From contig NZ_RDQN01000003.1 of assembly GCF_003703395.1 (NCBI RefSeq), positions 411,336-475,335 of the forward strand: 64,000 nt of DNA. The letters run 5' to 3'. Shown here one piece after another: positions 34,430 to 44,706 of the stretch. The notes under the pieces were generated by a model. It did not search any database. It was not told where the DNA came from and saw nothing but the letters and a program-made list of their open reading frames with translations. The DNA comes from Pseudoxanthomonas spadix. GTDB lineage: Bacteria > Pseudomonadota > Gammaproteobacteria > Xanthomonadales > Xanthomonadaceae. Both the position numbers and the translations under genes were made by a program. Position 1 is the first letter of the stretch. Every line of letters starts with the position of its first letter.

Positions 34430-34492
34430 CTGGGTTACCGGAGGTCGTCTTGCATTTACCGGGAAAACCCAGCCAGCAGGCTGGGTTTTTTC
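34429..34492 (+). promoter_or_regulatory. transcription attenuator (mutually exclusive hairpins) of the arg operon
   Basis: Three segments: 1 is GCTGGGTT (34429-34436), 2 is AACCCAGC (34466-34473), 3 is GGCTGGGTT (34479-34487). Segments 1 and 2 pair over 8 bp, with CCGG/CCGG inside, giving an antiterminator. Segments 2 and 3 pair over 9-11 bp around an AGCA loop, followed by TTTTT, giving an intrinsic terminator. Both cannot form together. The acetylornithine carbamoyltransferase start is 73 bp further on. Confidence 0.75.
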
Positions 34493-34564
34493 GTTTTTCC
34501 GTGACAGAAAGGTTTCGCCCGCAACCGCGCATCGCGCGCCGCCCTCGCCGCAAAGGATGATTCG

Positions 34565-35617
34565 ATGGCCCTGAAGCACTTCCTGAACACCCAGGACTGG
34601 TCCCGTGCGGACCTGGACGCCCTGCTCACCCAGGCTGCGCTGTTCAAGCGCAACAAGCTGGGCAACGAGCTGAAAGGCAAGTCGGTGGCGCTGGTGTTCT
34701 TCAACCCGTCCATGCGCACCCGCACCAGTTTCGAGCTGGGGACCTTCCAGCTGGGCGGACACGCGGTGGTGCTGCAGCCGGGCAAGGATGCATGGCCGAT
34801 CGAGTTCGACCTGGGCGCGGTGATGGACGGCGAGGCCGAGGAGCACATCGCCGAGGTGGCGCAGGTGCTGGGCCGATATGCCGATCTGGTCGCGGTGCGT
34901 GCATTCCCCAAGTTCGTGGATTGGGCGATCGACCGCCAGGACCGGGTGCTCAAGAGCTTTGCCAGGTACTGCCCGGTGCCGGTCATCAACATGGAGACCA
35001 TCACCCATCCGTGCCAGGAACTGGCCCACATCATGGCGCTGCAGGAACACTTCGGCAGCAGCGACCTGCGCGGCAAGAAGTACGTGCTGACCTGGACCTA
35101 CCATCCCAAGCCGCTCAACACTGCGGTGGCCAACTCGGCCCTGACCATCGCCACCCGCATGGGCATGGACGTGACCCTGCTGTGCCCGACGCCCGAGTAC
35201 ATCCTTGATGAGCGCTACATGGGCTGGGCGCGGGACAACGTCGATGAAAGCGGCGGCTCGATCCAGGTCAGCCACGACATCGACAGCGCCTACGCCAATG
35301 CCGACGTGGTCTACGCCAAGAGCTGGGGCGCGCTGCCGTATTTCGGCAACTGGGAGCGGGAAAAGCCGATCCGCGAGCAGTACAGGCACTTCATCGTGGA
35401 CCAGGCCAAGATGGCCCTGACCAACAACGGCGTCTTCAGCCACTGCCTGCCGCTGCGCCGCAACGTCAAGGCCACCGATGCGGTGATGGATTCGCCGCAG
35501 TGCATCGCCATCGACGAGGCCGAGAACCGACTGCACGTGCAGAAGGCGATCATGGCGGCCCTGGTCGCGCAGGGCGCGACGACTCGGGGCCCGGGGCCCG
35601 GGACCCGGGACCGGTAA
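34565..35617 (+). CDS. argF': N-acetylornithine carbamoyltransferase
   Basis: 350 residues. This xanthomonad-type enzyme carbamoylates N-acetylornithine to N-acetylcitrulline. Carbamoyl-phosphate contacts are in [15 protein letters not shown] and [10 protein letters not shown], and the acyl-substrate loop HCLPLRRN is present. A Trp/Lys-rich [15 protein letters not shown] segment replaces the usual ornithine-enzyme residues. AAAGGA lies before the ATG. The last residues ([14 protein letters not shown]) are encoded by a heptamer repeat array and look like an added tail. First gene of the arginine-proline operon, behind the attenuator. Confidence 0.95.
   Translation: MALKHFLNTQDWSRADLDALLTQAALFKRNKLGNELKGKSVALVFFNPSMRTRTSFELGTFQLGGHAVVLQPGKDAWPIEFDLGAVMDGEAEEHIAEVAQVLGRYADLVAVRAFPKFVDWAIDRQDRVLKSFARYCPVPVINMETITHPCQELAHIMALQEHFGSSDLRGKKYVLTWTYHPKPLNTAVANSALTIATRMGMDVTLLCPTPEYILDERYMGWARDNVDESGGSIQVSHDIDSAYANADVVYAKSWGALPYFGNWEREKPIREQYRHFIVDQAKMALTNNGVFSHCLPLRRNVKATDAVMDSPQCIAIDEAENRLHVQKAIMAALVAQGATTRGPGPGTRDR
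35583..35614. repeat. heptamer array at the 3' end of argF'
   Basis: Units of the type CGGGGCC, CGGGGCC, CGGGACC, CGGGACC lie inside the last codons of the gene, directly before its stop at 35615-35617. Inverted partner at 35703-35729. Confidence 0.85.
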
Positions 35618-35673
35618 AGCCCCATCGCCGTTCTGGCCTTTCGCTTCGCTACTTTCCCTTCTGGAGTTTTCCG

Positions 35674-36945
35674 ATGTCACAGCACCCAGCCAGCCCCTCC
35701 AATCCCGAGTCCCGAGTCCCCAGTCCCGGCTCGAAAGACATCGTGCTGGCTTTTTCCGGCGGCCTGGACACCAGCTTCTGCATTCCCTACCTGCAGGAGC
35801 AGGGCTACGCGGTGCACACCGTGTTTGCCGATACCGGTGGGGTGGATGCCGACGAACGCGATTTCATCGAAAAGCGTGCCGCCGAACTGGGCGCGGCCAG
35901 CCACGTGACCGTCGATGGCGGCCCGGCGATCTGGAACGGCTTCGTCAAGCCGTTCGTGTGGGCCGGGGAGGGCTACCAGGGCCAGTATCCGCTGCTGGTG
36001 TCCGATCGCTACCTGATCGTCGAGGCCGCGCTCAAGCGCGCCGCCGAGCTGGGCACCAAGGCCATCGCGCACGGCTGCACCGGCATGGGCAACGACCAGG
36101 TGCGCTTCGACCTGGCGATCAAGGCGCTGGGCGATTACCAGATCGTCGCCCCGATCCGCGAGATCCAGAAGGAGCACACCCAGACCCGCGCCTACGAGCA
36201 GAAGTATCTGCAAGACCGTGGCTTCGGCGTGCGCGCCAAGCAGCAGGCCTACACCATCAACGAGAACCTGCTGGGCCTGACCATGTCCGGCGGCGAGATC
36301 GACAGGTGGGAAGCGCCGGGCGAAGGCGCGCGCGGCTGGTGCGCGCCGCGCGCGGCCTGGCCAGAAAGCCCACTGTCGGTGACCCTGACCTTCGTCAACG
36401 GCGAGGCGGTGGCGCTGGATGGCGAAAAGCTGGCCGGCGAGAAGCTCCTGGCCAGGCTCAACACGCTGTTTGCGGCCTACGGCGTGGGCCGCGGCGTGTA
36501 CACCGGCGACACCGTGATCGGGCTGAAGGGCCGGATCGTGTTCGAGGCCCCGGGCCTGGTCTCGCTGCTGACCGCGCACCGGGCGCTGGAAGAAGCGGTG
36601 CTGACCAAGCAGCAGAACCGCTTCAAGCCGGAAGTGGCGCGCAAGTGGGTGGAGCTGGTCTACGAGGGCTTCTATCACGACCCGCTCAAGACCGATCTGG
36701 AGGCGTTCCTGCAATCCTCGCAGGCCAAGGTCAACGGCGAGGTGGTGCTGGAAACCCGCGGCGGTCGCGTCGATGCGGTCGCGGTCAAATCGCCGCACAT
36801 CCTCAACGCCAAGGGGGCCACCTACGCGCAGTCGGCCGACTGGGGTGTGGAAGAGGCCGAAGGCTTCATCAAGCTATTTGGCATGAGTTCCACGCTGTAT
36901 GCGCAGGTCAATGGCGCCGATGCAGGGGTGAGGAGTGAGGAGTGA
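35674..36945 (+). CDS. argG: argininosuccinate synthase
   Basis: ATP-dependent ligase of 423 residues; in this pathway it acts on citrulline made by ArgE. The PP-loop is [24 protein letters not shown] and the ATP/citrulline-binding TMSGGEID segment follow. Residues 9-20 ([11 protein letters not shown]) before the conserved [10 protein letters not shown] are encoded by a heptamer repeat array, so the N-terminus is extended compared with the core. CTGGAG precedes the ATG. Second gene of the operon. Confidence 0.95.
   Translation: MSQHPASPSNPESRVPSPGSKDIVLAFSGGLDTSFCIPYLQEQGYAVHTVFADTGGVDADERDFIEKRAAELGAASHVTVDGGPAIWNGFVKPFVWAGEGYQGQYPLLVSDRYLIVEAALKRAAELGTKAIAHGCTGMGNDQVRFDLAIKALGDYQIVAPIREIQKEHTQTRAYEQKYLQDRGFGVRAKQQAYTINENLLGLTMSGGEIDRWEAPGEGARGWCAPRAAWPESPLSVTLTFVNGEAVALDGEKLAGEKLLARLNTLFAAYGVGRGVYTGDTVIGLKGRIVFEAPGLVSLLTAHRALEEAVLTKQQNRFKPEVARKWVELVYEGFYHDPLKTDLEAFLQSSQAKVNGEVVLETRGGRVDAVAVKSPHILNAKGATYAQSADWGVEEAEGFIKLFGMSSTLYAQVNGADAGVRSEE
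35703..35729. repeat. heptamer array inside the 5' end of argG
   Basis: Units CGAGTCC, CGAGTCC, CCAGTCC and a terminal CGG, in the orientation opposite to the array at the end of argF'. It encodes the ESRVPSPG part of the ArgG N-terminus. Confidence 0.9.
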
Positions 36946-37100
36946 GCGTGTCGTTGCATGTCGCGTTGGCGGTTCTTCATTCGGTTCGCACTGTGCTTGC
37001 TTTGATTTCCAAACCCATGGCAATCGACACGACCCGCAGGGATATGCGTGTGTAGCCGCCGGCCGCGGCCTGACCCGTTGCACCACTTGAGACCTTGTTG

Positions 37101-38195
37101 ATGACTTGCCTGCTCGAGCACACGCTGAAGCATCTGGAAAAGCTGGTGTCCTTCGACACCCGCAACCCGCCGCGTGCGATCGGCACCGGCGGCATCTTCG
37201 ATTACCTGCGCGCGAACCTGCCCGGCTTCAACGTGGAAGTGATCGACCACGGCGCCGGCGCGGTCAGCCTGTATGCGGTGCGTGGTGCGCCCCGGTACCT
37301 GTTCAACGTGCACCTGGACACGGTGCCCGATTCGCCGCACTGGAGCGCCGATCCGCACGTGTTGCGGCGCGCATCGGACCGCGTGATCGGCCTGGGCGCG
37401 TGCGACATCAAGGGCGCGGCCGCCGCGCTGCTGACTGCGGTCAACGCCGGCCAGGGCGATGCGGCGCTGCTGTTTTCTTCCGACGAGGAAGCCAACGATC
37501 CGCGCTGCATCGCCGCGTTCCTGGCGCGCGGCCTGCCCTACAGGGCGGTGCTGGTGGCCGAGCCGACGATGGGTGAGGCAGTGCTGGCCCATCGCGGGAT
37601 CAGTTCGGTGCTGATGCAGTTCGCCGGCCGCGCCGGGCATGCGGCGGGCGAGCAGGATCCGGCGGCCAGCGCGCTGCACCAGGCCATCGGCTGGGGCTGC
37701 CGGGCGCTGGATCATGTGCAATCGCTCAGCCACGCGCGTTTTGGCGGACTGACCGGGCTGCGCTTCAACATCGGCCGGCTCGAAGGCGGGATCAAGGCCA
37801 ACATGATCGCGCCGCAGGCCGAGCTGCGCTTCGGTTTCCGCCCGTTGCCATCGATGGACGTGGACCAGCTGCTGGAAACCTTCGCAGGATTGGCCGAACC
37901 GGCCGCGGCCGGCTTCACCGAAACCTTCCGCGGGCCGAGTCTGCCGGCCGGCGACATCGCCCGCGCCGAGGACAAGCGCCTGGCTGCGCGCGAGGTGGCC
38001 GATGCGCTGGACCTGCCGATCGGCAACGCGGTGGATTTCTGGACCGAGGCCTCGCTGTTTTCGGCCGCTGGCTACACCGCGCTGGTCTATGGCCCGGGCG
38101 ATATCGCCCAGGCGCACACCGCCGATGAGTTCGTGGCCCTGGCACAGCTGCAGCGCTACGCCGAATCGGTGCATCACATCATCAACGGGCGCTGA
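37101..38195 (+). CDS. argE: N-acetylcitrulline/acetylornithine deacetylase
   Basis: M20 metallopeptidase-family deacetylase of 364 residues. In Xanthomonas the ortholog removes acetate from N-acetylcitrulline. Zinc-ligand segments are [17 protein letters not shown] and FSSDEEAND, with the catalytic Glu in the EE pair. The dimerisation domain contains [19 protein letters not shown]. The start ATG has only a weak ribosome site, and 155 bp of unexplained sequence separates it from argG. The pairing with an acetylornithine carbamoyltransferase supports citrulline-type substrate use. Confidence 0.92.
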   Translation: MTCLLEHTLKHLEKLVSFDTRNPPRAIGTGGIFDYLRANLPGFNVEVIDHGAGAVSLYAVRGAPRYLFNVHLDTVPDSPHWSADPHVLRRASDRVIGLGACDIKGAAAALLTAVNAGQGDAALLFSSDEEANDPRCIAAFLARGLPYRAVLVAEPTMGEAVLAHRGISSVLMQFAGRAGHAAGEQDPAASALHQAIGWGCRALDHVQSLSHARFGGLTGLRFNIGRLEGGIKANMIAPQAELRFGFRPLPSMDVDQLLETFAGLAEPAAAGFTETFRGPSLPAGDIARAEDKRLAAREVADALDLPIGNAVDFWTEASLFSAAGYTALVYGPGDIAQAHTADEFVALAQLQRYAESVHHIINGR

Positions 38196-38259
38196 GTCTC
38201 CAGCGCGCCAAGCCGGCCTGCGCGCCGCCCGCCACCTTCTTAGAGCCCCACCGCACACC

Positions 38260-39585
38260 GTGAACATTCCCGCCAGCCACGCCCAGACCCGCCAGACCAT
38301 CGTCCGCCTGCTTTCGAGCATGGCCAGCGCCAAGGAAATCAGCCAGTACCTCAAGCGTTTCTCGCAGCTCGATGCCAAGCGCTTTGCGGTGGTCAAGGTC
38401 GGCGGCGCGGTGCTGCGCGACGAGCTGGACGACCTGACCTCCTCACTGACCTTCCTGCAGGAGGTCGGCCTGACCCCGATCGTGCTGCACGGCGCCGGCC
38501 CGCAGCTGGATGCGGAACTGTCGGCCGCCGGGATCGAGAAGCAGACCATCAATGGTCTGCGCGTGACCTCGCCCAAGGCCCTGGCGATCGTGCGCAAGGT
38601 GTTCCAGGCGTCCAACCTCAAGCTGGTCGAGGCGCTGCAGGCCGCCGGCGCGCGTGCCACCTCGATCACCGGCGGGGTGTTCGAAGCCGACTACCTGGAC
38701 CAGGACACCTATGGCCTGGTCGGTGAGGTCAAGGGCGTCAACCTGGCGCCGATCGAGGCCAGCCTGCAGGCCGGTTCGATCCCGGTGATCACCAGCCTGG
38801 GCGAAACCCCGTCCGGGCAGATCCTCAACATCAACGCCGACTTTGCCGCCAACGAGCTGGTGCGCGAACTGCAGCCGTACAAGATCATCTTCCTCACCGG
38901 CACCGGCGGCCTGCTGGACCAGAACGGCAAGGTGATCGACTCGATCAACCTGTCCACCGAGTACGCGCACCTGATCGCCCAGCCGTGGATCCACGGTGGC
39001 ATGCGGGTCAAGATCGAGCAGATCAAGGACCTGCTGGACAAGCTGCCGATGGAATCCTCGGTGTCCATCACCCGCCCGGCGGACCTAGCCAAGGAGCTGT
39101 TCACCCACAAGGGCTCGGGCACCCTGGTGCGGCGCGGCGAGCGCGTGCTCAAGGCCACCTCCTGGGATGAACTGGACCTGCCCAGGCTCAGGGCGCTGAT
39201 CGAATCCAGCTTTCGCCGCACCCTGGTGCCGGATTACTTCGACAAGACCCCGCTGCTGCGCGCCTACGTCAGCGAGAACTATCGTGCCGCGATCATCCTC
39301 ACCGAGGGCGCGGGCATGGTGTACCTGGACAAGTTCGCGGTGTCCGACGACGCGCAGGGCGAAGGCCTGGGCCGTGCGGTCTGGAACGTGATGCGCGAGC
39401 AGACCCCGCAGCTGTTCTGGCGCTCGCGCCACAACAATCAGGTCAACATTTTCTACTATGCCGAGTCCGACGGCTGCTTCAAGCAGGAGAAGTGGAAGGT
39501 GTTCTGGTATGGCATGGACGACTTCGACCAGATCAAGCGGTGCGTGGCCCACTGCGCCACGCGCGTGCCGACCCTGGAGGGCTGA
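38260..39585 (+). CDS. argB: bifunctional N-acetylglutamate synthase/kinase
   Basis: 441 residues from a GTG start. It carries out the first two steps of arginine synthesis. The amino-acid kinase domain (about 1-285) has [22 protein letters not shown] and the NINADFAAN segment. A GNAT-type synthase domain follows (about 295-441) with [33 protein letters not shown] and [12 protein letters not shown]. Such fusions are known in Xanthomonas and relatives and resemble the vertebrate NAGS. Arginine commonly acts as feedback inhibitor. Its stop directly precedes the argC start. Confidence 0.95.
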   Translation: MNIPASHAQTRQTIVRLLSSMASAKEISQYLKRFSQLDAKRFAVVKVGGAVLRDELDDLTSSLTFLQEVGLTPIVLHGAGPQLDAELSAAGIEKQTINGLRVTSPKALAIVRKVFQASNLKLVEALQAAGARATSITGGVFEADYLDQDTYGLVGEVKGVNLAPIEASLQAGSIPVITSLGETPSGQILNINADFAANELVRELQPYKIIFLTGTGGLLDQNGKVIDSINLSTEYAHLIAQPWIHGGMRVKIEQIKDLLDKLPMESSVSITRPADLAKELFTHKGSGTLVRRGERVLKATSWDELDLPRLRALIESSFRRTLVPDYFDKTPLLRAYVSENYRAAIILTEGAGMVYLDKFAVSDDAQGEGLGRAVWNVMREQTPQLFWRSRHNNQVNIFYYAESDGCFKQEKWKVFWYGMDDFDQIKRCVAHCATRVPTLEG

Positions 39586-40542
39586 ATGACTTCCAAGACG
39601 CGCTTTACCGTGGGCATCATCGGCGCACGCGGCCATACCGGCGCCGAGCTGATCAAGCTGATCGCCCACCATCGGCAGCTGGAACTGGCGTTCGTGTCCT
39701 CGCGCGAACTGGCCGGACAGCCGGTCGCCGACCACAGCGATGCCTACGCCGGCCCGCTGCACTATGAAAACCTCGATCCCGATGCGGCCGCGGCCAAGGG
39801 CGCCGACGCGGTGATCCTGGCGCTGCCCAACGGCAAGGCCGAGCCCTACGTCAAGGCGATCGACGCCACCGCGCCACAGACGATCATCGTCGACCTGTCG
39901 GCCGATTACCGCTTCGATCCGGGCTGGTACTACGGCCTGCCCGAGCTGACCCGTGGCAAGTACGCCGGGCAGCGGCGCATCAGCAATCCGGGCTGTTATG
40001 CCACCGCGATGCAGCTGGCGATCGCGCCGCTGCTGGACCAGCTGGCCGGCCCGCCGGTGTGCTTTGGCGTGTCGGGCTATTCCGGCGCCGGCACCACGCC
40101 TTCGGACCGGAACGACCCGGCGCTGCTGCGCGACAACCTGATGCCGTATGCGCTGACCAACCACCTGCACGAACGCGAGGTCTCCGCGCAACTGGGCCTC
40201 CCGGTGGAGTTCATGCCGCACGTGGCGCCGCATTTCCGCGGCATCACCATGACCGTCAACCTGTGGCTGCAGCAGCCGATGACGCGCGAGGACATCAAGG
40301 CGCGCTACCAGGCCCGTTACGCCGGCGAGCCGCTGATCGAGGTGATCGATGAAGCGCCGTGGGTCAGCCGCATCGCCGGCCGCCACGGCGTGCAGATCGG
40401 CGCGTTCGCCACTGCGCCGGGCAACAAGCGCGTGGTCATCGTCTCGACCCTGGACAACCTGCTCAAGGGCGCGGCCACCCAGGCCATGCAGAACCTCAAC
40501 CTGGCCCTGGGCCTGGATGAGCTGACCTCCATTGCGCATTGA
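39586..40542 (+). CDS. argC: N-acetyl-gamma-glutamyl-phosphate reductase
   Basis: NADPH-dependent reductase of 318 residues. The N-terminal dinucleotide site is [15 protein letters not shown]. The active cysteine is in [14 protein letters not shown] and the catalytic His in [10 protein letters not shown]. The gene begins immediately after the argB stop with no gap, so the two are coupled. A 66-bp palindrome follows before argH. Confidence 0.95.
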   Translation: MTSKTRFTVGIIGARGHTGAELIKLIAHHRQLELAFVSSRELAGQPVADHSDAYAGPLHYENLDPDAAAAKGADAVILALPNGKAEPYVKAIDATAPQTIIVDLSADYRFDPGWYYGLPELTRGKYAGQRRISNPGCYATAMQLAIAPLLDQLAGPPVCFGVSGYSGAGTTPSDRNDPALLRDNLMPYALTNHLHEREVSAQLGLPVEFMPHVAPHFRGITMTVNLWLQQPMTREDIKARYQARYAGEPLIEVIDEAPWVSRIAGRHGVQIGAFATAPGNKRVVIVSTLDNLLKGAATQAMQNLNLALGLDELTSIAH

Positions 40543-40546
40543 AATC

Positions 40547-40612
40547 GTGGGCGCCGCTTCAGCGGCGATGGGCTGTCCCCTCGGACCCCATCGCCGCTGA
40601 AGCGACTCCCAC
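40547..40612. repeat. REP-like palindrome between argC and argH
   Basis: Imperfect inverted repeat from GTGGGCGCCGCTTCAGCGGC to its complement ending GACTCCCAC, with CGATGGG/CCCATCG inside. It may stabilise upstream mRNA in the operon. Confidence 0.8.
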
Positions 40613-40669
40613 ATCAAGCAAGACACAGGCATCGATGCTGGCAATGGCCGGCATCGCAGGAGAACACCA

Positions 40670-41968
40670 ATGACCAACCTGCTCTGGCAAAAGCCCGGCG
40701 TTGCAGTGGACGCGAAGATCCAGGCCTTCCTGGCCGGTGACGACGTGATCCTGGACCGCGAGTTCTTCCTCTACGACATCGCCGCCAGCACCGCCCATGC
40801 CGAGGGCCTGCAGCACATCGGCATCCTCTCGCCGGAAGAACTGGATGGGCTCAAGCGCGAACTGGCCATACTGGCCGACGATTTCCGCAGCGGTGCGTTC
40901 GTGCTGGATGAGCAGTACGAAGACTGCCATTCGGCCATCGAGGCGCGCCTGACCGAACGCCTGGGCGATGCCGGTCGCAAGATCCACACCGGGCGCAGCC
41001 GCAACGACCAGATCCTGGTGGCCACCCGTCTGTGGCTGAAGGACAAGCTGCAGGCCGTGGCCCAGCTGAGCCGCGAGGTCGCCAAAGTGGCGCTGGACCG
41101 CGCGGAGGCGGAAAAGGACCTGCCGATTCCCGGCTACACCCATATCCAGCGCGCAGTGGTGTCCTCGGCGGGCATGTGGTGGGCCGGCTGGGCCGAAGGC
41201 TTCATCGACAACGCGGTGCGCGCGGCCGATACCTTGCGGCTGGTGGACTGCAATCCGCTGGGGACCGCGGCCGGCTACGGCGTCAACCTGGCACTGGACC
41301 GTGCGCACACCACGGCCGCGCTGGGCTTTGCGCGGATGCAGGTCTCACCGATCTACGCCCAGCTTTCGCGCGGCAAGTTCGAACTGGCCGCACTGGAAGC
41401 CCTCGGCGCGGCCACCCTGGACCTGCGCCGCATCGCCTGGGACCTGTCGCTGTTCACCAGCGCCGAGTACGGCTTCGTGGCGCTGCCGGCGCAGTACACC
41501 ACCGGCAGTTCGATCATGCCCAACAAGCGCAACCCGGACGTGATCGAGCTGATGCGCGCCACCCACGCCAGCGTGGCCGCCGCGCGCACCGGGATCGAAC
41601 AGCTGCTGTCGCTGCCCTCGGGCTATCACCGGGACCTGCAGGGCAGCAAGGGCGCGATCGTGCATGGCTTCGGCCGCGGCCTGGCGGCGCTGGAACTGCT
41701 GCCGGCGCTGCTGGCCAACCTGGAGTGGCGGCCCGACAAGCTGCGCGCGGCGATCGATTCGGGCATGTATGCAACGGACGTGGCGGTTGAGGCAGCCATT
41801 GCGGGCGTGCCGTTTCGCGAGGCGTACCGGGCCGCTGCGGCGGCTTCGGACACTGCCGGGCAGGGGCGTACGCCGGAAGCCAGCCTGGCGGCGCGGGTGT
41901 CGCCGGGGGCGGCAGCGGACTTGAAGCTGGAGGTGTTGCTGGCGCGGTGGGAGGGGTTGGAAGGGTGA
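40670..41968 (+). CDS. argH: argininosuccinate lyase
   Basis: Last step of arginine synthesis, 432 residues. The superfamily signature [12 protein letters not shown] is intact, along with [15 protein letters not shown] and the active-site YTHIQRAV. It belongs to the same lyase superfamily as purB and fumC in this window. AGGAG lies 8 bp before the ATG. Shorter than the E. coli enzyme at its C-terminus by roughly 25 residues. Confidence 0.95.
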   Translation: MTNLLWQKPGVAVDAKIQAFLAGDDVILDREFFLYDIAASTAHAEGLQHIGILSPEELDGLKRELAILADDFRSGAFVLDEQYEDCHSAIEARLTERLGDAGRKIHTGRSRNDQILVATRLWLKDKLQAVAQLSREVAKVALDRAEAEKDLPIPGYTHIQRAVVSSAGMWWAGWAEGFIDNAVRAADTLRLVDCNPLGTAAGYGVNLALDRAHTTAALGFARMQVSPIYAQLSRGKFELAALEALGAATLDLRRIAWDLSLFTSAEYGFVALPAQYTTGSSIMPNKRNPDVIELMRATHASVAAARTGIEQLLSLPSGYHRDLQGSKGAIVHGFGRGLAALELLPALLANLEWRPDKLRAAIDSGMYATDVAVEAAIAGVPFREAYRAAAAASDTAGQGRTPEASLAARVSPGAAADLKLEVLLARWEGLEG

Positions 41969-42080
41969 GGGGCGAAGCCGGCCCGAAGGGCAGGCACATG
42001 GATGTGCCGAGTCGAACTGATAATGGAATACGCCGCCTGACACGCGGCATCGCAATCCACCCCTCCCATCGATCGAGCGC

Positions 42081-43271
42081 ATGAACGACACCGCTTCCCT
42101 GGTTGCCACGCCTTTCACCCCGCAGCCGATCCCGACCTGGCGGCGGGCGGTGCTCAAGGTGGGCAGCAGTCTGCTGGCCGCCGATGGCGTGGGCCTGTCG
42201 CCGCGTTTCGCGCTGGGGTTGGCGCAGTTCGTCTCGGCGCACGTGCAGGCCGGGCGCGAAGTGGTGATCGTGTCTTCCGGCGCGGTCGCGGCCGGGCGGG
42301 CGATCGTGCCCAGGGTGGCCGACGCGGGCGGGGCGATCGCCGCGCGCCAGGCGCTGGCCGCGTTGGGTCAGGCGCAGCTGATCGCGCTGTGGCAGCGTTT
42401 TTTCGAACGTCCGGTCGCCCAGGTGCTGCTGACCCACGACGACCTGCGCAATCGCCGCCGCTACCTCAATGCGCGCGCCACGCTGCTGGAATTGCTGCGA
42501 TTGGGCACCCTGCCGGTGATCAACGAGAACGACACCGTCTCGGTGGACGAGCTCAAGCTGGGCGACAACGACAACCTGGCGGCCATCGTCGCCGCGCTGG
42601 TCGATGCCGATGCCCTGTTCATCGCCACCGACATCGATGGGCTGTACACCGCCGATCCGCGCAGCAACCCGGCCGCGCGCCCGCTGGATGAAGTGCAGCT
42701 GCTGACGCCGGAGGTGTTGGCCATGGCCGGCGGCAGCGGCAGCAGTGTCGGCACCGGCGGCATGCGCACCAAGCTGGAGGCCGCCGCCAAGGCCGGTGCG
42801 GCCGGCGTGGAGACCTACCTGTTCAACGGCCGCAATGCCGAGGTCGTGCGCGGCCTGGCGCAGGACCGACTGAGCGGCACGCGCATCCATGCCGCGCAGA
42901 CCCGCATCGCCGCGCGCAAGGGCTGGCTGCGGCACGCGCCGGTCGAACCGGGCGCGATCCTGATCGATGCCGGCGCCGCCGCGGCGCTGGTCGAAAAGGG
43001 CGCATCGCTGCTGCCCGGTGGCGTGACCGGCGCCGAAGGCGATTTCCGCCGCGGCGACATGGTGCTGGTGCGCACCGGCGACGCCGACGGTCAGCGCCCG
43101 CTGGCGCGCGGCATCGCCCAGTATTCGGCGGCCGACATCCGCCGCATCGCCCGCCGCCATTCGCGTGACATCGAGGCCGTGCTGGGCTACAGCTATGGTG
43201 AGAACGTGATCCACCGCGACGACCTGGTGCTGTTGGCCAGCGCCGCTCCACTTCCGAGGACTCCACGATGA
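42081..43271 (+). CDS. proB: glutamate 5-kinase
   Basis: First enzyme of proline synthesis, 396 residues. Amino-acid kinase domain (about 20-275) with [46 protein letters not shown] and [13 protein letters not shown]-terminal PUA domain (about 290-375) contains [25 protein letters not shown], as in most proteobacterial enzymes. Its last codons overlap the proA start (ATGA). Placing proBA after argH in one run links proline and arginine synthesis, both starting from glutamate. Confidence 0.95.
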   Translation: MNDTASLVATPFTPQPIPTWRRAVLKVGSSLLAADGVGLSPRFALGLAQFVSAHVQAGREVVIVSSGAVAAGRAIVPRVADAGGAIAARQALAALGQAQLIALWQRFFERPVAQVLLTHDDLRNRRRYLNARATLLELLRLGTLPVINENDTVSVDELKLGDNDNLAAIVAALVDADALFIATDIDGLYTADPRSNPAARPLDEVQLLTPEVLAMAGGSGSSVGTGGMRTKLEAAAKAGAAGVETYLFNGRNAEVVRGLAQDRLSGTRIHAAQTRIAARKGWLRHAPVEPGAILIDAGAAAALVEKGASLLPGGVTGAEGDFRRGDMVLVRTGDADGQRPLARGIAQYSAADIRRIARRHSRDIEAVLGYSYGENVIHRDDLVLLASAAPLPRTPR

Positions 43272-44530
43272 GCGACATCAAGACCCAGGCGCTGGCCTGC
43301 CGCGAAGCCTCGCTGACCCTGGCCCAGCTGTCCTCGGCCGACAAGGCCGCGCTGTTGGAGGCGATGGCCTCGGCCCTGGAAACCCAACAGGACGCGATCC
43401 TGTCGGCCAACGAACAGGACCTGCAGGCCGCGCGCGAAAAAGACATCGGCAGCGCCATGCTCGACCGGCTCATGCTCAATCCCGAACGCATCGCCGGCAT
43501 CGCCGCGGCCTTGCGCGAGGTGGCCGCCTTGCCCGATCCGGTCGGCCAGGTCACCCGCAGCGACACCCGTCCCAACGGCATCCAGGTCAGCAAGGTGCGG
43601 GTGCCGCTGGGCGTGATTGCGATGATCTACGAGGCCCGGCCCAACGTGACCGCCGATGCGGCAGCGCTGTGCATCAAGGCCGGCAACGGCGTGATCCTGC
43701 GCGGTGGCTCGGAGGCGATCCATTCCAACACCGCCATTGCGCAGGCCCTGCAAGGCGCGCTGCGCCAGGCCGCAGTCCCCGAAGCCGCATTGACCCTGGT
43801 CACCGACCTGCGCCGGCAGACCATGCTCGAGCTGCTGCAACTGAGCGACATCGTCGACCTGGCCATCCCGCGCGGCGGCGAAGGCCTGATCCGCTTCGTC
43901 GCCGAGCACGCGCGGGTGCCGGTGATCAAGCATTACAAGGGCGTGTGCCACCTGTTCGTCGATGCCAGCGCCGATGTCGATCTGGCGCTCAAGCTGCTGG
44001 TCGATGGCAAGGTCTCGCGCCCGAGCGCCTGCAATTCATTAGAAACGCTGCTGGTGCACCAGGACATCGCGCCGGTGTTCCTGCCGCTGGCGGCCAGGGC
44101 GCTGCTGGCGCGTGGCGTTGAACTGCGCGGCGATGAGGCCACCCGCAGGCTGGTGGCTGAGGCCAAGCCCGCCTCGGAGGAGGACTACGCCGCCGAATTC
44201 CTGGACCTGATCCTGGCCGTGCGCGTGGTCCCGGACCTGGCCGAGGCGATCGCCCACATCCGCCATTACGGCTCGGACCACACCGAGGTGATCGCCACCG
44301 CCGATGAAGCCAACGCCACCGCCTTCGTCGCGGCACTGCGCGCGGCGGTGGTGATGGTCAACGCGTCCTCGCGGTTCTCCGACGGCGGCGAGCTCGGCCT
44401 GGGCGCGGAGATCGGCATTTCCACCACGCGCCTGCATTCCTACGGGCCGATGGGCCTGGAAGCGCTCACCGTCGAGCGCTTCGTCGTCCACGGACAGGGC
44501 CAGACCCGGGTGCCGATCCGCGTGGACTGA
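43268..44530 (+). CDS. proA: gamma-glutamyl phosphate reductase
   Basis: NADPH-dependent reductase of 420 residues in the aldehyde-dehydrogenase superfamily, giving glutamate-5-semialdehyde. [26 protein letters not shown] is the family signature. The catalytic cysteine is in [24 protein letters not shown] and [18 protein letters not shown] are also diagnostic. Translation is coupled to proB through ATGA. Last gene of the operon. Confidence 0.96.
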   Translation: MSDIKTQALACREASLTLAQLSSADKAALLEAMASALETQQDAILSANEQDLQAAREKDIGSAMLDRLMLNPERIAGIAAALREVAALPDPVGQVTRSDTRPNGIQVSKVRVPLGVIAMIYEARPNVTADAAALCIKAGNGVILRGGSEAIHSNTAIAQALQGALRQAAVPEAALTLVTDLRRQTMLELLQLSDIVDLAIPRGGEGLIRFVAEHARVPVIKHYKGVCHLFVDASADVDLALKLLVDGKVSRPSACNSLETLLVHQDIAPVFLPLAARALLARGVELRGDEATRRLVAEAKPASEEDYAAEFLDLILAVRVVPDLAEAIAHIRHYGSDHTEVIATADEANATAFVAALRAAVVMVNASSRFSDGGELGLGAEIGISTTRLHSYGPMGLEALTVERFVVHGQGQTRVPIRVD

Positions 44531-44592
44531 AACCCGCTGCGGCAGAGGCCACCTGGCTGCGGATCGCTCTCGCGCATGGATGTTGTGCATTG

Positions 44593-44675
44593 CGTCAAAT
44601 AGTGACGTATGTCGCATCTTCACGGCGCTGACACCAACCGCGAATCAAGCGCTTGAATTTGGCATGAAACATGCG
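44593..44675 (+). promoter_or_regulatory. sigma-54-like promoter with two upstream dyads
   Basis: TTGGCATGAAACATGCG at 44659-44675 has GG-N10-GC spacing, as in -24/-12 promoters. A perfect palindrome TCAAGCGCTTGA abuts it at 44645-44656. Further up, CGTCA-N5-TGACG at 44593-44607 is an activator-type dyad at typical enhancer distance. The glycosyltransferase start used here is about 32 bp downstream of the -12. Confidence 0.5.
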
Positions 44676-44706
44676 TAAGCGAGGCACCCCCTCGCTTGGC
44701 AAGGCC

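Noticed and set aside
34110..34553. Minus-strand frame opposite the arg leader
   Set aside because: Arg/Cys/Pro-rich shadow with no start signal or motif.
34321..34560. 79-codon frame over the arg leader
   Set aside because: Would run through the terminator hairpin and T-run; no ribosome site. The shorter frame at 34340-34429 explains the region better.
32396..35680. 1094-codon open frame on the minus strand
   Set aside because: Crosses cysS and argF' in the wrong frame or strand; the amino acid composition is shadow-like and the real genes have clear family motifs.
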